8,684 nt of DNA, from the NCBI GenBank assembly GCA_900552315.1, contig URZM01000087.1:1-8684 (forward strand). Reading direction: 5' to 3'. The position numbers were made by a program, and so were the translations under genes. Below, piece by piece: positions 6,675 to 8,684 of the stretch (positions are counted from its first letter, which is position 1; each line of letters starts with the position of its first letter). The notes beneath the pieces are model-generated. The model was not told the origin of the DNA and did not search any database. It worked only from the letters and a program-made list of their open reading frames with translations. The DNA comes from an uncultured Bacteroidales bacterium (GTDB taxonomy: Bacteria; Bacteroidota; Bacteroidia; Bacteroidales; Muribaculaceae).

Positions 6675-7643
6675 TTACTTTGTCTGAGAGTCTGCCGCAG
6701 GTTTCTCGGCTATGAACGTGCCGCAGCTGTATCCGCCGCCGAACACCGTTAGGGCCACCTTTGAGCCGGGAGCTATCTCATCCTGGTGCTGGCTAAGCAC
6801 CAGCGGAGCGGACGCGGATCCGGTGTTGCCGAGCTCCTCGATATTGTTGATGAAATCATCCATCGGCTTGTCAAGCTGATGCGCCACCTGGGCCACTATG
6901 CGCTTGTTGGCCTGATGGGTGATGATTTTGTCAACCTCGCCCATGGTCATGCCGCACTGGTCCAGAGCCTTGTTCAAGGCGTAAATCATGTAACGGCAGG
7001 CATGGATGAACACGTCCCTGCCGTCGGGCATGGTGATGCCGTCCTCCTTCGGGCGCAGCTTCACCCCCTCCGGGCCTTTGCCCACGTTGCCGAGCCCCTC
7101 GGTGAACACGGTGCGCACCTCCCAGTCGGAAGGAGCCACTCGCTCCTTGCTCAGGAAGAACGCCACAGCGCCGTCCCCCCACAGATGGCCGTCCTTGGGG
7201 CTGGACTCGTCGGCGTAATAGCTGTTGTGCTCACTGCACACTATCAATGCCTTGGCGGCCTTCCCGGCGGCGAAATATGTCTCCACCACCTCCATGGCGT
7301 TGATAAACGAGGAGCAGGCCGAGGTCACGTACACCACCTTGGCATGGTCTATATCATACTCCCTCTGGGCTATGTGTCCCATGGTGGCCACCGTGTCGTA
7401 CGCCGCGTAGGCGGCCCCCACGATAAGGTCCACATCCTTCACGTCGTAGGGCAGGCGCGGAAGCGCGTTCTCCACAGCCTCGACACCCATGGTGTACTGG
7501 TTCTCTCCCTCGCGGCAGCGTGAACGGGTCACTATGCCGGTACGCTGGGTTATCCATTCGGAGGTAAGCCCGTTGACTTTCAGGAAATGGTCATTGTCTA
7601 TTCTGAGGTCGGGCACATAATGGCCCATAGCGTTTATATACAT
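6675..7643 (-). CDS. 3-oxoacyl-ACP synthase III family protein (FabH-like)
   Basis: This is a 322-aa thiolase-fold enzyme of the KAS III family. Family members condense an acyl-CoA starter with malonyl-ACP to begin fatty acid or specialised acyl chain synthesis. The catalytic triad is complete: Cys110 (TSACSSF), His243 (THQANKRI) and Asn273 (LGNTGSAS), nearly the same positions as C112/H244/N274 of E. coli FabH. W30 in EWITQRTGI and the glycine-rich end FGGGYSCGTF also fit. The residues around the nucleophile read SACSSF and not the ACAG common in housekeeping FabH, so starter choice may differ; that is inference. Translation starts 27 bases after the tetR stop, at an ATG giving MYINAMGHYVPD, the expected N terminus. 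I have not assigned the symbol fabH because Bacteroidales commonly carry another FabH elsewhere and this may be a second, regulated copy. Confidence 0.9.
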   Translation of the reverse strand: MYINAMGHYVPDLRIDNDHFLKVNGLTSEWITQRTGIVTRSRCREGENQYTMGVEAVENALPRLPYDVKDVDLIVGAAYAAYDTVATMGHIAQREYDIDHAKVVYVTSACSSFINAMEVVETYFAAGKAAKALIVCSEHNSYYADESSPKDGHLWGDGAVAFFLSKERVAPSDWEVRTVFTEGLGNVGKGPEGVKLRPKEDGITMPDGRDVFIHACRYMIYALNKALDQCGMTMGEVDKIITHQANKRIVAQVAHQLDKPMDDFINNIEELGNTGSASAPLVLSQHQDEIAPGSKVALTVFGGGYSCGTFIAEKPAADSQTK

Positions 7644-7670
7644 CGGGTGTTCGTGTTTTTAAAGTTAAAG

Positions 7671-8291
7671 TCAGGAGAGATCCTGGGTCACAGGGATATC
7701 ACATGGCATACGCTTGCGAATGCCGTTCAGGATGATGTCGGTGAGCTGGCGCATCACTGTGGTCTGGTCCATGCCCTGGTCAGTGAGGTTGTCCCTTATA
7801 TAAGGGATGTCCAGCCCATGTATGCAATGCACTATCACCATGGCTGCGTGCTCCGCGTTGCCGGGCGAGAACTGCCCTGCCGCCTGACCCTGCCGCAATA
7901 TCCGGCTCAGGATCTCTATCTCGCGGGTGGATATGATCTTGCGGGCACGGTCCACCTTGCGCACGTCCCGGAAAAAGCCTGCCTTCAAGGACCCATTGCG
8001 GCTGACTATCTCTCGCATGGTCTCAAATCGGCATGCTATGTATTGTTCCAGCTTCTCGGTTGGACTGATGTCCCGGGTCTCTATGTCCGTGAGCTTGCGC
8101 ATGAGCGACTCCGTCTCCTGCTCCACAACGGCGTTGAAGATGTCGCGCTTATTCTTGAAATAGGTATATATGGTGCGTCGGCCCTTGTCTGAGGCAGAGG
8201 CTATGTCATTCATGGTGGTGTTCTCTATCCCCTTGCGGGCGAATAGCTGACGGGCCACCTCAATTAGTCTGTCGCGGGTCTTCAGTACCAT
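7671..8291 (-). CDS. TetR/AcrR family transcriptional regulator
   Basis: This 206-aa one-component regulator has the normal TetR length. Residues 4-50 form the DNA-binding three-helix bundle: RDRLIEVARQLFARKG, then the helix-turn-helix (NTTMNDIASASDKGRRTIYTYFKNK). The TIYTYFKNKRDIF end is the family's most conserved stretch. The remaining ~150 residues are an all-helical ligand-binding and dimerisation region without recognisable specificity. The gene leads a same-strand unit with KAS III and fabG. The likely ligand is therefore an acyl-CoA, acyl-ACP or fatty acid product, as in FabR/FadR-type TetR regulators; this is inference from context only. The start at 8291 lies about 20 bases from the predicted transcription start, and a dyad with a matching upstream twin covers that region, suggesting autoregulation. 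Confidence 0.9.
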   Translation of the reverse strand: MVLKTRDRLIEVARQLFARKGIENTTMNDIASASDKGRRTIYTYFKNKRDIFNAVVEQETESLMRKLTDIETRDISPTEKLEQYIACRFETMREIVSRNGSLKAGFFRDVRKVDRARKIISTREIEILSRILRQGQAAGQFSPGNAEHAAMVIVHCIHGLDIPYIRDNLTDQGMDQTTVMRQLTDIILNGIRKRMPCDIPVTQDLS

Positions 8292-8293
8292 AA

Positions 8294-8320
8294 TTGCACA
8301 GAATCAGGATTTATGCGCAA
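8294..8320. promoter_or_regulatory. Candidate TetR operator 1, TTGCAC-N15-GCGCAA
   Basis: Eight of the ten outer base pairs are symmetric in this 27-bp dyad. It covers the predicted tetR start site and touches the -7 box, where a bound repressor would block transcription. It shares half-site sequence and spacing with the dyad at 8365-8393. Assignment to the adjacent TetR protein is inference. Confidence 0.55.
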
Positions 8321-8349
8321 AATTAATACAAATAATCCGAACCCGCAAG
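8318..8349 (-). promoter_or_regulatory. Bacteroides-type promoter for the tetR unit
   Basis: On the - strand, TAATTTTG (8318-8325) matches the TAnnTTTG -7 consensus exactly. CTTG (8346-8349), a 3-of-4 match to the -33 TTTG, lies 20 bases upstream. The expected start is near 8311, giving a leader of about 20 bases to the tetR ATG. Confidence 0.6.
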
Positions 8350-8364
8350 CCTCGCACCATATTT

Positions 8365-8393
8365 TTTGCACATTTCCCGCGAATCAGTGCAAA
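8365..8393. promoter_or_regulatory. Candidate TetR operator 2, TTTGCAC-N15-GTGCAAA
   Basis: This is a perfect 7-bp inverted repeat with a 15-base spacer, so the inner TTGCAC/GTGCAA arms have exactly the geometry of operator 1. Read in the opposite orientation it also shares GA and TC inside the left spacer and AT before the right arm. It lies 72 bp (about seven helical turns) from operator 1 and just upstream of the tetR -33 element. Confidence 0.5.
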
Positions 8394-8400
8394 GCACCTT

Positions 8401-8433
8401 GCTGCGAATCATGCGTAGGCCACGCCCCGCAGC
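8401..8433. repeat. Nested inverted repeat in the intergenic region
   Basis: GCTGCG (8401-8406) pairs with CGCAGC (8428-8433). Inside it GCGT (8413-8416) pairs with ACGC (8422-8425) around a 5-base loop. Neither side has a T-run, so it is not an ordinary terminator. It begins only 8 bases past operator 2. The function is unknown and it may be chance. Confidence 0.3.
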
Positions 8434-8584
8434 GATTACACCGCATCCAGATTTCTTGGATCCACAAGCCTTCCAGGCATTAGCTCACAATATATCCGAA
8501 CAGATAACCCTTTCCATCAAACACTTAATTAACAACTGGTTACCTAAATATTTACATTATTTAACAAAATTTCGAGCACAAATA

Positions 8585-8616
8585 TTTGGCCATTATGGAA
8601 AAAGCCCGTAACTTTG
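8585..8616 (+). promoter_or_regulatory. Bacteroides-type promoter for the tRNA
   Basis: TTTG (8585-8588), 20 bases, then TAACTTTG (8609-8616) match both elements of the Bacteroidota housekeeping promoter exactly. The DNA just upstream is very AT-rich, as expected for a strong stable-RNA promoter. Transcription should start near 8621-8624, about 35 bases before the tRNA. Confidence 0.75.
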
Positions 8617-8621
8617 CACTC

Positions 8622-8650
8622 GCAAATCGGAAATAAATCAGCCCGATTGC
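8622..8650 (+). repeat. Possible hairpin in the pre-tRNA leader
   Basis: GC-A-AATCGG (8622-8630) pairs with CCGATT-GC (8643-8650): 8 base pairs with one bulged A and a 12-base loop. It would sit at the 5' end of the transcript, 6 bases before the mature tRNA, perhaps protecting the end or positioning RNase P. The role is inference. Confidence 0.35.
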
Positions 8651-8656
8651 TTACAT

Positions 8657-8684
8657 CGCGGGGTGGAGCAGTGGTAGCTCGTTG
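8657..8684 (+). tRNA. tRNA, probably initiator tRNA-Met (3' truncated by the window)
   Basis: CGCGGGG fits the 5' acceptor strand, TG the linker, and GAGC-AGTGGTA-GCTC a perfect D-arm; GTTG begins the anticodon stem. A leading C is characteristic of bacterial initiator tRNA (C1 unpaired with A72), and the visible bases resemble Bacteroidota fMet genes. The anticodon and 3' half lie outside the window, so the identity is a strong guess. Confidence 0.75.

Larger units (their letters stand above)
8292..8656. other. 365-base intergenic region between tetR and the tRNA
   Basis: I see no credible gene here. In order it holds a dyad and the tetR promoter (8294-8349, leftward), a second matching dyad (8365-8393), a nested inverted repeat (8401-8433), a neutral stretch, a very AT-rich segment (8511-8590, about 26% G+C by my count) and a rightward promoter with a leader hairpin before the tRNA (8585-8650). 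The two flanking transcription units diverge, so this region carries control signals for both. Confidence 0.8.

Noticed and set aside
6786..7523. 245-codon rightward open frame opposite the KAS III gene
   Set aside because: It is a shadow of a GC-rich real gene; the histidine- and leucine-rich translation has no motif, while the opposite strand carries a complete catalytic triad.
8366..8611. 81-codon rightward open frame starting with TTG in the intergenic region
   Set aside because: It starts inside a dyad and runs through both control regions. Its composition is unlike the genes here, it matches no family I recognise, and it overlaps the tRNA promoter.
8613..8626. Third TTGCAC-like site (TTTGC-N4-GCAAA) over the tRNA -7 box as another TetR operator
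   Set aside because: It has no partner half-site at the 15-base spacing; the TTTGCA is explained by the promoter -7 box itself.
1..8684. CRISPR array, insertion sequence or prophage segment
   Set aside because: I saw no regularly spaced direct repeats, transposase or integrase motifs, or phage genes; all genes are of housekeeping or regulatory type.

Overview
The window looks like a piece of a Bacteroidota chromosome, most likely order Bacteroidales. Three things point there. The RecG, KAS III and DbpA-like proteins read like Bacteroidales family members. Two candidate promoters fit the Bacteroides-type TTTG / TAnnTTTG pattern, each with a 20-nt spacer. Shine-Dalgarno sequences are not a consistent feature before the genes. 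Genus and family cannot be fixed by eye. The coding DNA is GC-rich and densely packed; the only long non-coding stretch is at the right end.

Left block, + strand (1-4402). A 5'-truncated GT39/ArnT-like membrane glycosyltransferase, ispD (MEP pathway) and recG (ATP-dependent fork-remodelling helicase) are chained by two 4-base ATGA stop/start overlaps, so they are almost certainly one transcript with translational coupling. recG is broken as written. Its wedge domain is in one frame and its helicase core in another, with the switch confined to about 2875-2884, directly beside a 7-bp GC-rich inverted repeat.

Middle and right block, - strand (4426-8291). A DbpA-like DEAD-box RNA helicase (motif II is DEFD) converges on recG with only 23 bases between the stop codons. 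Upstream of it lies a three-gene unit transcribed tetR -> KAS III (fabH-like) -> fabG, closed by a hairpin plus T-run terminator at 5806-5844. The order suggests a TetR-controlled fatty-acyl condensation and ketoreduction module.

Right-end intergenic region (8292-8656) and tRNA. This holds the most interesting regulatory signal: two inverted repeats with the same architecture, TTGCRC-N15-GYGCAA. One overlaps the predicted start site of tetR and the other lies 72 bp further upstream. They are good candidates for the operators of the TetR protein. Next come a small nested inverted repeat and a very AT-rich stretch. Last are a well-formed promoter (TTTG-N20-TAACTTTG), a possible leader hairpin, and the first 28 bases of a tRNA that looks like initiator tRNA-Met, cut by the window end.

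I found no CRISPR array, insertion sequence, prophage or obvious transferred island. Apart from the recG break and the twin operator-like dyads, this is ordinary core-genome DNA.
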